In this document: in pieces, positions 23,150-34,189 of the stretch
Layout: every line of letters starts with the position of its first letter
How positions within the stretch are numbered: the stretch's first letter is position 1
NCBI GenBank assembly: GCA_945859605.1
Contig: OX243822.1
Coordinates: forward strand, 10,266,739-10,330,738
DNA: 64,000 nucleotides
Source: Lumbricus rubellus
Taxonomy: Eukaryota; Annelida; Clitellata; Crassiclitellata; Lumbricidae
Direction of reading: 5' to 3'
Notes under the pieces: generated by a model
Seen by the model: only the letters and a program-made list of their open reading frames with translations
Told to the model about the DNA's origin: nothing
The model's database searches: none
Position numbers and translations under genes: made by a program

Positions 23150-23225
23150 TGAACTTCTTTTGAACTTCTTTTTTGAACTTCTCTTTTGAACTTCTTTTGA
23201 ACTTCTTCTTGAACTTCTTTTGTTT
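23150..23225. repeat. TTGAACTTCTTT tandem repeat
   Basis: At least six units of ttgaacttcttt with length variation. Confidence 0.85.
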
Positions 23226-23286
23226 ATTTCTTTTTTATAATGCGTTATGACAAAATCATTGGTCTTCTTTCTAATACATGGGCTAC

Positions 23287-24234
23287 CACTCATAGGCGCC
23301 GACTCTGCGAGACCCGTGAGTGCTCAGCACCACCAGAAATTGGCCATGCGAGGCCCTCTTATGCATGGGCACCACCTGAAATCAGCCGGCAAGATGTGCT
23401 TTTAAGATATTTTTTCTCTGTTGGGGTTGCTTATCTATAAAAATCATTCCATCCTTGATATACTTTTTAAAATACAATACCTTACAATTAACCTACTCCG
23501 GTTTTACCCCAACTGGTAGTCTGAACTCCATTGGTCCTCAGCCGATCAGCGATCACGAAGAAACCTCGAAATCCTGCCTAACGAAGCCTTATTCGATCCG
23601 CCTCCGTAATTTTTTTTATTACGGACGAAGGCGACGATTTGAATGACATTGTTTCTTTAGGCCTATTATTGTACCCGGTATAGGCCTACACGCTTAATAA
23701 TGTTCATCACTGCTCGAGAGTCACGTCCCAGCATCATAAAAGCGAGATATTGTTTTGTCTTTCAAAACTAGGCTACTTGAAAGACTATTTGAAAAACTAC
23801 TCCACAGTGTTAATATTGGTTCACTAAATAGTGGCTAATTGTTTGAGTTCTTGTGCAAAATTTGAATCTGTTGACCTAATTGGGGGAAGAGTGCTCCAAG
23901 ACGCCCATGAAAACGAAGATTGTGCTTTTCTTCTGTGTGGATTCCAAGAGAAATACATGCAGGCTACATGAAATACAAAGAATGATAAAAAAAATTGGGA
24001 AGAACATTATTTTAATGAAGTTTTAAATCATGTCTTTAAGCAATGAGATAATAGGAAAATTGACAAGGACGTCATGACATCGCAGTGTGGCAATAAAGAA
24101 ATTGAAAATGGGGAGGAGCACATCCCTTTCCCAAACCACTTCTCTGCTCGGCGCTGTGCTTCTCGGCGATCATCCTTTGGCCGCAAGTTCGTCCCTTCAA
24201 ACCAGGACCAAGTCTCCGCCTATGAGTAGTGCTG
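23287..24234. mobile_element. Possible transposon ends (CATAGGCG termini)
   Basis: actcataggcgccgactc near 23288 and agtctccgcctatgagt near 24213 form about 17-bp imperfect inverted ends, but no 8-bp duplication is visible. It could be one 0.95-kb element or two unrelated ends. Confidence 0.35.
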
Positions 24235-24379
24235 ATTTCAATAAGTCTCCTACAAAAAGGGTTAAAAAAAATTCGCGCACTCACGCGCGCGTAGTTTCAC
24301 ACTCTTTTGGGCACCCCCACTCCTCGAGTCAACTCGGTGCCTATGCCACTTATCTTCTTTCTGTTGCTTCGTATTCTAT

Positions 24380-24605
24380 TATTCTATATAGGCCTATCAT
24401 TACGCTATTTTCTATTATAATGTGGCCATGTTCTGTTCTGTTCAACTCCATTCAAATCCCTCCATTGAATTTTTTATTCAATTATATTTAACTCTCTAAA
24501 AACTCTTTCCGATCTATTCCATTAGGCTACTTCAATTCTTTTTCGTTGTATCCAATCCCATTTGACTCTATTCCGTTATAGCCTAATCAATTCGATTCGG
24601 GGAGG
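24380..24605. repeat. Degenerate ATTCC-like pentamer tract
   Basis: Repeated tctattcc, caattc and ccattc motifs. 24605-25100 shows nothing convincing. Confidence 0.4.
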
Positions 24606-25099
24606 ATGGCATCCGCGTTCACGAAGCCTGGGTCAATCCAGATTCCAGGCGCGCCCTCCCTGTGAGTACCTTCGGGGAAACCAAGGATGCCACCAGCTGA
24701 CCGAATTCATCCGAATCCCAGTCCACGCTCCGACAAGACCTGGAGCAGTAGCATACGCGAAGAAGAAGAATTCGCTTCAATTCTATTCAATACAAGTTCT
24801 GCTTCATTAAATGACATTCTGTTCTCTTTATTTCTAGTCTGCCGCAGTCCTTTAGATTCCGTAGTAACGTCCGATTCATCACTTTCCTCAGACTACACTA
24901 TTCATCACACATCAGGCTTTTTATTCGAAATTGAAGTCACAGCTCTTCAAGAACTCTTCCTGTGTCTCAACTGATCCTACACCTTCCAATTTCCGACCCA
25001 GACAACATCCGCCTTAGCATTATGTTCCGCCCCTCTGATCCTGTGGTAACCGGTCCAGGACCTCCCTTGGACTACTCTTACAGGCAACACCTTTGACTC

Positions 25100-25195
25100 A
25101 AAGCAGCGCTCGTGAATAAGCTGGTGCCCTACTCTTGGCTTTCGAGTGACGCCTTAGAAGTTTGGAGATTACGAATACGATTACGATTCAAATCC
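25100..25195. repeat. Dispersed repeat with GATTACGATT tail
   Basis: gctcgtgaataagctggtgc, ttggctttcgagtgacgcct and tacgaatacgattacgattc. Inverse or partial copies at 4395-4450, 55615-55715, 40920-40980 and 60130-60270. Confidence 0.55.
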
Positions 25196-25652
25196 TACAT
25201 AGCTATTCTGACACGCAGCGCGTTATTAAGAAGGAGAAAGAAATCTTTATGAAGGCTGCTTTTGGTAATACTAACAATAATATTCTCTATTGAACAATGC
25301 GGTTGGCAGACCGCAACCAGTTACAGTGTACAGTTATACATGCACCTATGCAATTGAAACAATTCACAAGAGCGTAAATGTCAGAAGACATAATAAATCT
25401 TAACTGCTAACAGAACAGACAGTCTGCAATATGAGAACTGGCGCATAACACAGAAAATAACAAGTCGTATATAAGATTATACTTATATAGTCCATCATTA
25501 AGTTCATAAAGTCCCCATAAACAAATTATCTAAATCGTTGCCTGATCCTAAAACAGAGATTCTTCTCACTTTTTATATAGCGCCTTTTAGAGCCTCGGAA
25601 ATGGCAGACAGTCACGTCAGGATTTTACAGTTGTTGTTATTGTCGCTGGCGC

Positions 25653-25740
25653 CATCGTTAATGTTAACGTTGTCATCGTTAATGTTAACGTTGTCATCGT
25701 TAATGTTAACGTTGTCATCGTTAATGTTAACGTTGTCATC
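25653..25740. repeat. 21-bp tandem repeat, four units
   Basis: The unit catcgttaatgttaacgttgt is repeated four times almost perfectly and contains a GTTAAC palindrome. The repeat keeps frame, so both strands show periodic ORFs. Confidence 0.9.
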
Positions 25741-26362
25741 GCTAATTATTAATTGTTCTGTTGGCAATAATGTTGCCATCGCTGTAATAATTGAGCGCTG
25801 GGTTTGAGGCGCTTCATATTGCGTGCTATTAGAGGAGTTCTTTCTCGTGACAATGTACACTGGTTATCAAGAAGTAGAAGAAGAGGAAGAAGAAGAAGAG
25901 ACTTCATTACCGGTTTCTGCTGTCGTTCTTACTCTACGCTTCTACAAAAGATCGAATCCGATTCTTTTCACACGCGAGACATCCGCGAAAAATAATAATT
26001 AGTTTTATTTCCTAAGCAAGTGTTCCATGCAGCAGATTAGTTTATGGCTTTTCGTATTTGCATGATTGTGGTTCTTGGAGTAACAAATGTTCTTGCATGA
26101 TATCGCGAAGAAATTTACTAGTATATAGGCCTACTGTTAGACAGTGTGAATTGGCGACATCTCGCATTTATCTAGCCTGCTTAGTTGCTTACATAAGTTA
26201 CATGTACAATTGTACATGTATAGTAGTCAATGCTAAAACGTGATGTCGTATATTGGCCTACAAATATAATTTAGCTATTCCAGTAGCCAATGCTGAATAA
26301 CCGTATACCGCCTAAATTGGGCAACTTGTGCACTAGCAGCAATGTTAAACTGTGATGTCATG

Positions 26363-26475
26363 TTCATTCATTCATTCATTCATTCACTCATTCAAGAATT
26401 TATATAGCGCTTCTTCAATGGGGACTACTCAGAAGCGCTCCCGACTCTAGCACGGCAAAAAGGACAGTTTTGAGT
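26363..26475 (+). repeat. SINE-type 3' fragment with ATTC run
   Basis: (ATTC)n at 26367-26395, then tttatatagcgcttcttcaa and actcagaagcgctcccgact, in the same order as 2330-2400. Confidence 0.55.
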
Positions 26476-27158
26476 TTAATAAAAGAAAAATTCTGTAATA
26501 ACCACAAAAAGTAGACGTACCTCCTGTATAATCGATCTGCTATAATTTTTATAGGCTAGCTACTGGAATACAGAATAGAGAAGAAGGGTGTTGTTGGAAT
26601 CTTTGACCTGCCTAAGGGCAGAACACTTAAGAAGAAACAACTATAGTTAAGTGAAGGCGAACAGTTGTGTCAAGGGGTGACCATTAGGGGTGATTTAAAA
26701 GCAAGGCTGACCTGGGGTTTATGAGGCTCCTATATTCGAAGTAAAGTGTAATTTCTACGATAATGTGTTGATTCTGCACTTTGCTCAAACCGTCAGCATT
26801 GGATCAAAAGGTCGACTTGAAGTCAAGCCTATGGTGATTGGACTTGAGCGGCATTACGCCTCTGAATTTCACTTGCGGAATTACATGTACATCCGCCAGC
26901 TTAGCACGTCCGTGGACCCGTTATAAGCGACAGTGGAACCAAAGCGTCTGTATGCCAACCCCCTTCGCCTCTCATGATATGACCCACCCGCCCTGCCGCG
27001 TCTATAGATGCAAAGTCGGAGAAAATGGCACCTCGTGGAATCACATTAATGTTATTGGTAAAACACATTAAACTTGCTGCTTAACACTCTATATAATTAT
27101 GAATGCGATATTAGGCTAGAGAATGTATCACAGCATATATCCGGTATATATAAGCTTA
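26476..27158. other. Intergenic, no gene recognised
   Basis: No repeat termini or credible coding exon seen. Confidence 0.45.
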
Positions 27159-27166
27159 TGCATGAG

Positions 27167-27465
27167 CAGGGCCGGATTAAGGCATGTTCAACATGTTCGG
27201 CCGAACAGGGGCCCCCACACTTTAGGGAGCCCCCACACATTTGTCAAAAAATTCTGAAATTTGTTTATATTTTAGCGGATGAAATGGTATCATGGTATCA
27301 TTTTGCCGAAAATTTGGCCAGATAAAAAAAGGTCATAAACTTTTTGGCGGATGAAATGGTTAAATTTTCCCAAAAATTCGACCAAACTACTAAAAAAAAG
27401 GTCATCCGAATTTTGGCAAAAACAATTTCCCGAACAGGGCCCCCACATTTCTTAATCCGGCGCTG
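27167..27465. mobile_element. hAT-type MITE, 299 bp
   Basis: Ends cagggccggattaag / cttaatccggcgctg are inverted at 14 of 15 positions, followed inward by gggcccccaca on both sides. Target duplication TGCATGAG / TGAATGAG (7 of 8) at 27159-27166 and 27466-27473. Confidence 0.82.
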
Positions 27466-27609
27466 TGAATGAGACTTTAATAGCTGTTAGATCACGTTTC
27501 CCAATGACTTTGATATTTATACCAATCCGGGTTTCGGGAACGATCCGTAACGATTGCCAAGGACCCAAAGGTACACGGTATAGTCTACTAGAAGTCAGCG
27601 TGTTGAACT

Positions 27610-27850
27610 CCTAGAGTCTCAAACCCCTTCCCCTTCCCCTTCCCCTTTCCATTCCCCTTTCCATTCCCCTACCCCTTCACATCCCACTTTCCCTTCCTTC
27701 GTCTCCTTCTCCATATCCGTCATCGTCTCCCTCTTCCTCTTCTTCTTTCTCTTCTTATCCTCCTCCTCCTCCTCCTCCTCCTCCGCCTCCTCCTCCTCCT
27801 CCTCCTCCTCCTCCTCCTCCTCCTCCTCCTCCTCCTCCTCCTCCTTTTTC
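27610..27850. repeat. CT tract with (CCT)n
   Basis: ccccttcccctt units, then an about 90-bp (CCT)n run at 27757-27846. E/K-rich ORF on the minus strand is an artefact. Confidence 0.93.
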
Positions 27851-27990
27851 TTTTGCTGCAACGCGTTTCCCATAAAGTGGGCGTGTAGAGTAACGCGTAG
27901 TAATTTACAGCAGCCTACACGGACGACGTCTGAGTCTATTTTATTCCTCCACATCACATTAGGCGACAAGGTATAGCCTACATGTACATA

Positions 27991-28480
27991 TTATTTACGC
28001 CTTTGAACAATTTTAATTGCGTATTTATTATTTACAAGTTTTTCACTCAGAAGTTGAGTAAGCTTATACGCACGAGCTTTCTCAAGCATGGTCTGGCACA
28101 GATAATTGGCACCACGCGTTTTTAAAGTAACACAAACACGTGACGCTTCCAGACACTTCCAGTACAAGTGCACTGCATAACCTCGCAAAGTTGCAACCGA
28201 AAATAAAAGTTGACCTCCTGGACACGATGCGTTTGTCCCCTTTCCCAAACAGCGCCTGGTACGTGGTGCAAACTGCATTGGCGCGATTATGACGCCACGC
28301 GCTCCGCCCTGCATGATTTATACGCAGTTGTCATGGTGACAGCTCTGAAGTCGTCACGAAGAGTCCCAAAAGGGCGCGAAATGGCCGCCAGAAGCCCGGC
28401 TGACGAATAAAGAAATCGCGTCGGCGCCGTACTGCGCATGTCAGGAAATGACGCAAATGGATTTCGGTTATTTCACCAGT
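27991..28480. promoter_or_regulatory. CpG-rich island, candidate promoter
   Basis: The densest CpG stretch seen in the window, with an inverted CCAAT (gcattggcgc), an X-box-like gttgtcatggtgac at 28327, aaatggccgcc at 28379 and tgcgcatg at 28433. A minus-strand ORF of 107 codons (27991-28314) with mixed amino acid use overlaps it; I do not recognise it. Promoter, unmethylated TE or small exon are all possible. Confidence 0.3.
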
Positions 28481-29007
28481 CAGGCTGCAGGCGTATTAGT
28501 AATTTGTCGGTCTAGGAAAATCGGTTTGCGCCCGTGCACTTTATGGGATGTTCTTATCGGTGGCATTTAGTGCACGCTTCAGTGGTTAGCATGGGGCGAT
28601 GACGACCCATGGAAGTTAGGGGCAGGGTTGTTCCATTACTTGCTGCAAATAAACAAGCCCGAACGTTCCTTCTTTCGGCTAGGCACATGTTAGAATTCTC
28701 CCGGAGGGTGAGGATTGAATGGGAAGAACGTTTCTTATTCGTATTTATTATAGACCTACTACATGTATACTCTGATTATTCTTGTTTTTGAATGTACATG
28801 GTTATAGGTTAATTGCTTATGTGCATGTATAATGCTTATGTATTAATGCTTGTAATAATTATAATGTCGTTTGTAACTCAGCAACATGCAACTGAGAATT
28901 AAAGTCGAAATTTACTTCCTTACTTACTTAGGTGAGAAATGCCCTGTAGTTTGAGGATTCAAGCCTCTAGACTTTCTCTTAGGACACTATGTGTATATAT
29001 ATTATGC

Positions 29008-29009
<2 letters not shown>

Positions 29010-29046
<37 letters not shown>
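29010..29046. repeat. (AT)n microsatellite
   Basis: Uninterrupted alternating AT. 28480-29010 holds no recognised gene. Confidence 0.95.
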
Positions 29047-29049
<3 letters not shown>

Positions 29050-29499
29050 AAGTCTTCATTGCACACCCTACGCCAAAGAAATCAACATCTGACCACAATT
29101 ATTTTTTTCTACAATTCCCATACTGTTTGCGTGTAGCCTATATAACCGATGTATATAATTATTATGTCAGAAAGATGCTATAGAAACTTCTGACTCCCTC
29201 TCATTGTCCCAGGGAGTTGGGTATTAAAGCTGAGCGTAACAGCAGCGCTGGTGGGGAGATCTGACGGCAAGGAGGATAACTGAGTACAACGGGTTTCGTT
29301 TGACGATGCTAAAAAACGAATGCTTCGCATTGATGGTTTCAGTCCCTCGCGTCAGCTAAAGGGATGACTGCTCATCGTAAGTGGAAGACATTAAATGCAG
29401 TGATAAACTGTCCACATTCGCTTCGTGTTGTCGCAAACACTTCTAACAGTGGTACGCAATCGTCGAAGCTTTTACGATTAGCAACAGCATTAACAACAG

Positions 29500-29503
29500 C
29501 ATT

Positions 29504-29553
<50 letters not shown>

Positions 29554-29555
29554 CG
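29500..29555. repeat. (ACA)n triplet repeat
   Basis: About 17 aac units; the T-rich peptide there is an artefact. Confidence 0.95.
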
Positions 29556-30014
29556 ATTGCAACAGCATGATTAGGTTTTATGAAGGGTCTCTAAGAAATT
29601 ATTCCATAATGTTATATTCAATGGAATGGGCAACAGTATAGTTAGCTGCAATGACAACGGCAACAACAGCGACAATATGAAAAAAAACAGCAACGTGATT
29701 AGGTTTTTTTAGAAGGGGCGCTATATAATTTCATGGAACATGTAACGAACAAAAGCAATTAGCAACAATGGTATCGATGAGGACGGTAATGTATAATATT
29801 AAATTTAATGTATCAAACACTCATGTACCGTCAGTCGCCTACAAGCACAAACCTGTTGCATTGTATTGTATCTATAATTTAGATTCTCACTGCACACCGA
29901 TCAGAGGCGCTCCCAGTGCGTTAGAACGGTTAGACCAAGAGAGACGAAAGTGGTCTTGAGACAACGAAAAGAGGCGCTTGGCACTTCAGTCAATACGGAG
30001 GAACGCGTCGACTT

Positions 30015-30260
30015 TGCCTTCCATTCCGCAGATGATGGTGTCAAGATTAGCAGTAGAACGTGAGGGAGCCTTGCATGGCTGCCAGAGAGTTAAATTCGGC
30101 TCCTGTTATCATAACTTGAAATCATCCGTCTATGCATGCTATGGATTGAAGAGCTTAATTCAATAACCATGGAGGTAGCCTATAATATGTCGACGTATAC
30201 CTCTCTCTCTTGCCAAAAAAGCCAGCGTAATTGCGAATTTGATACAGAAACTCAATAACC
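30015..30260 (+). repeat. About 250-bp dispersed repeat, copy 1
   Basis: Shares gtgtcaagattagcagtag, gccttgcatggctgccagag, tgcatgctatggatt, atatgtcgacgtatac and gccagcgtaattgcgaatt with 33855-34110 in the same orientation. Unknown family; a partial copy is at 19625-19715. Confidence 0.75.
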
Positions 30261-30471
30261 ATAAGCAAGGCCTATTATACTTTTCACTTTCTGGCTCTTA
30301 CATAGGCCTACTTGACAATCGACAAGGCAACATTAAAAGAGCAAAACATTCATTCTAATAAATATAATGTTCATAATTGTTAATAACGAACATGATGCAA
30401 TGATTTTTAAAAATAATTTTCACGCTGGTGTTATGATTTACTTGTTCTAATTATTTATTTCTCCATTTCTC

Positions 30472-30660
30472 TAGCGCCCCTTCAAGCTTAGAGGCGCTCC
30501 CGACTACAACGCGGACACTGCATCGGAAATTCACCCCAAAGAATATTATTGCGATTGAAGTACTTGCTCAATGTCCATACAAGGCGGCTTGAGGTGGAAT
30601 CGAAACTGCAACCCTCCGACCTAAAGCACCAAACATACCCAATACACCACCGCGTCTTAC
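30472..30660 (-). mobile_element. tRNA-derived SINE, diverged
   Basis: Minus strand has head ggtggtgtattgggtatgtt, a degenerate B box (cagtttcgattccacc), the core (attgagcaagtacttcaatc) and 3' end cttgaaggggcgctag. Confidence 0.7.
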
Positions 30661-30944
30661 AACGGCAATAAAATTTAATGATAAAATATTGCAATAAGGC
30701 AACTGATTTTCTGAGACTCTATCTACAATTCTACATGTTCAAGCGACCAAGGTCGATGCCCGTTACTGTAGGCCAAAATAATTTATTAGCCTATGCTGTT
30801 TAATCAACGCATGTTTGGATGACAGTTCAAGGACGAAGACAGTCGAAAGTCAATATTATAGGGAATCGGAGAAGGTATGGAAATAGCCTGCAGAGGAAAC
30901 TAGCTCAAAAACATGCAGATGACATTTCCGTCGGGATAGGATGA

Positions 30945-31025
30945 TCTGTCTGTCTGTCTTTGTCTGTCTGTCTGTCTACGTGTCTGTGTCAGTGTCTGTC
31001 TGTCTCCGTCTCTCCGTCTCTTTCT
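30945..31025. repeat. (TCTG)n microsatellite
   Basis: tctgtctgtctttgtctgtc with interruptions. Confidence 0.92.
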
Positions 31026-31068
31026 GGTAATGCTCGGCGGACGAGGGCGTTCTCTTGGTTCAATCTGC

Positions 31069-31139
31069 TTAACCCTTTGCCGACTGAGGTATATGATGCC
31101 CCCACACCATTTATTACACTTTGGTCTTTGATGGGTTAA
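31069..31139. mobile_element. 71-bp TTAA-ended mini-element
   Basis: ttaaccctttgccgactgag at the left, tttgatgggttaa at the right; same terminal pattern as 5719-5796. Confidence 0.45.
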
Positions 31140-31274
31140 ACTACAACTATGAAGAGTCGAGCCTTATCTTTGGTGGACCGAGTGGTTTGGAGCGGCCTTC
31201 CTTTAGAGTGAGGCTGTACCCATGCATGGTTCACTACCGGTATGGCCTTCTTCACCACACCTATAAAGCCTTTT

Positions 31275-31344
31275 TTGGACGTGCTGGAGTCATGATGAGC
31301 ACCTCTGAGTAGTTTTCTTGAATTGCCCTATTCAAATTCACGAA

Positions 31345-31380
<36 letters not shown>
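31275..31380. repeat. SINE-type 3' end followed by (AT)n
   Basis: gagcacctctgagtagtttt and cttgaattgccctattcaaa, then gaatg and (AT)n at 31347-31376. The microsatellite begins where the SINE tail would be. Confidence 0.5.
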
Positions 31381-32100
31381 GTATATACAATTGTAAATAT
31401 TAATTTTTTCACAATGGTGTGTGATGACATTACATGTATGCATCGAATTGGAACTTCATCAGACAGTAGAAAAAATCAGTATTATTCAAGCGTTGCAAGT
31501 TTTCAGTGAATTTATTCATTAAAATATACCGGTCGCAAAGTTTTGGCCATGACTGCAGAATGTGCAGATGCGGTATATATTTATATATTATATACATATA
31601 TGTAGAAACTGTGTATATATAATTAGGCCTATATAGATCTATATTTATATAAGATCTGACGCTCCTGTGATCAGAAGACTTTGCGCATCGAGGGTTTTAC
31701 GGAAGGAATATCCGGAACGAAAGTCACGCAACACTGTCACGCGCAGAAGATTTATATTGAGCCAACTATCATGGATCGGAGATAGTTCTTGTTAGGGTGG
31801 CATTATACATGCTACTTACCTTCAATCAATCTGCCTTTTGCGCTCTCTACCTTTTTGACAGATTCGTACTTCCTTTAAAAGTTGCACCAGTGTCAACTTA
31901 TGTCTATATGAGGAAACGATTCCTATTGATTGAATGGCTACGCCAATAGTTTCGTTGTCCATGCATGCAGTTCTCACCCTTAGCTTGATGTAGCCGCGCT
32001 CTCATCATCCAGTTCCTTTAAAAGCATTCTTATTGTCTTTGTCTGGGTTTTCTCTCTTTCCTTTATTTCGCTATTGTAGTTCTTTCGAGAGGACCTGCTT
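31380..32100. other. AT-rich intergenic, no gene recognised
   Basis: tatata-rich patches near 31570-31650; nothing else recognised. Confidence 0.45.
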
Positions 32101-32127
32101 TCATTGCCTATGGCTCAAACATTTTAA

Positions 32128-32165
32128 AGTAAGTAAGTAAGTAAGTAAGTAAGTAGATAAGTAAG
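32128..32165. repeat. (AAGT)n microsatellite
   Basis: gtaagtaagtaagtaagta, seven to eight units. Confidence 0.93.
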
Positions 32166-32344
32166 TAGTTTCTTTACTACTCCACTTGCAAACGCACAAT
32201 GGGACATAGCACATCATTGTAATAGGCCTACATCGAAGTGATGATTGGTAATAAAACGTAGAAAATTCAATCAGCAATTGAATGAAAATTGCGGTTTTGA
32301 GCGTACACTTGCGATCTGTAGTCACATTTCTTAGGCATTCGTGG

Positions 32345-32415
32345 TTGGGCCGGGAGTGCCTCTGAGTAGTTTCTTGAAGGGTCGCTATGTAAAAGTTCTG
32401 AATGAATGAATGAAA
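32345..32415 (+). repeat. SINE 3' end with (GAAT)n tail
   Basis: gggagtgcctctgagtagtt, cttgaagggtcgctatgtaa and gaatgaatgaatgaaat. Confidence 0.65.
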
Positions 32416-32464
32416 TTCTGAATTCGCTTTGAAAGACATGCAACACAAAGATTGCTGCCTTGCT

Positions 32465-32695
32465 GCCTGCATGCACGTGCACACACAGATATGCACACAC
32501 ACACACACGTGTGCCCACAAACGTGAACACACGCAGACGCACACAAATACACACACACACACACACACAAACGCAGTTAGCCGTTTGTCTAGACGCCCCT
32601 GTTGTTAATACTAAGATTATTACACGCACAAACGCACACAAACACACAAACACACAAACACACACACACACACACACACGAGCGCGCGTGTACAC
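32465..32695. repeat. (CA)n microsatellite field
   Basis: Three (CA)n blocks separated by short unique stretches. C/V-rich ORFs are artefacts. Confidence 0.95.
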
Positions 32696-33279
32696 ACAGT
32701 TCTTGAAACGTGTTCCACAAAGTCCACGACAGGTATAATAAGCTATGGGGATATACAGTGTCGGCTACACGCGTTATACGCAGCTTTGGGATTTGGAGTT
32801 TGGGTTAGAGACGAGATTACAGAGAATCCATTAAAGATACGGTATATAAAATAAAAAAATGTGTAGTCTATATAATATGTATATACATAATATATATATA
32901 TGTATGTATATATATATATACTATAAATTGGCCTTCGTTTGAATAGCTAAGCGGATTTAGAGAGCGGTTGGTATCCCAGCGCTAAGCTCAGCCTTTTAAA
33001 AGCTTAACGAAGCTTATGCTTTCGTATGCCTTTCACTCGGTAATTATCAGTCGAATTCTATAGCGCACGACATTAATGCTTCTGAATCAGTCCAAAATGC
33101 CAGTTACGCTGTTCCTATAATTTTTCTTATTCTTTCAAAGTTGCGTGACTGTAGGCTAATGTTCACGGACCCATTACCGTAACATTTCTCCTTGATATTA
33201 TTTCCGTTACCGTTATGTTGGTTGAAGGTCTCAAGTCGGTGACGCTCTTTCGTTCAGTTATCTTGCCCAAGATGGTGTC

Positions 33280-33760
33280 ACGATATAAAGTCTCCCCCGA
33301 TATAAAGTCTCCCTTATTAAGTGCTGCAATATGCCAAGCAAATTTCTGTCCAGGGTAACGGCCTCTGTTGTCATAGACTCTGGTCAAATCGGATCCATCC
33401 AATCAAGTCTTCATCCCACGCAAAATCTTCTCTGGCTGAAACAGTGAAACCCCATATTGGAAGAAAGTTTTCTGATAATAGTATATATTATAATTATATA
33501 AAGGCCTGTGTTAATCTTGTTAAATAATTAATTTAGCAACGGAAACCAACGGTTTTAGCGTGCTCATCTATTAATTTTATGCGTTTGTTGCCCATTTCAC
33601 GCAAGACCTGGGGAGACTTTATTTCGGCGGCGGAGGAAATATTCTCTTCCCCCGGATATTTTATTCCCAGAATATAATCTCAAGGGGGTGAATTTTATCT
33701 GAAGCAGGTTCATCGGGTGAATATGATTCGGAATAGAGTCTTTGGAGGGAGACTTTAAGA
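33280..33760. repeat. Repeated TATAAAGTCTCCC motifs, both orientations
   Basis: gatataaagtctccc occurs twice at about 33283-33312 and its inverse ggggagactttat at about 33610 and gggagactttaa near 33749. May mark ends of a small foldback; boundaries unclear. Confidence 0.35.
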
Positions 33761-33854
33761 GAGAAGACTGTCACATTCACACAGGCAATGCTTCTTTAAA
33801 CAAACCAGACTTGCTGGTAATTTGGATCTTAATTAATGATGGTTTCATCACCAC

Positions 33855-34110
33855 TGAGCCTTCCATTCGGCAGATGGTGGTGTCAAGATTAGCAGTAGGA
33901 CGTGAGAGAGCCTTGCATGGCTGCCAGAGAGTTAAAATCGGCTCCTGTTATAATAACTTGAAATCATCCGCCCATGCATGCTATGGATTAAAGAGGTTAG
34001 TTCAATTACATTGCAGATAGCTTTAATATGTCGACGTATACATAATACATATCTGTCTTTCCAAAAATAAGCCAGCGTAATTGCGAATTCAATAAAGAGA
34101 CTCAAATAAC
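33855..34110 (+). repeat. About 250-bp dispersed repeat, copy 2
   Basis: Direct copy of 30015-30260, 3.8 kb away, collinear throughout with scattered substitutions. Confidence 0.75.
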
Positions 34111-34189
34111 CATAGAGATGCTGTTGACGATGAAATCATAACAATAATAAGTGTGTCAAGAACACAACATGAAACAAAATACAACGTTG

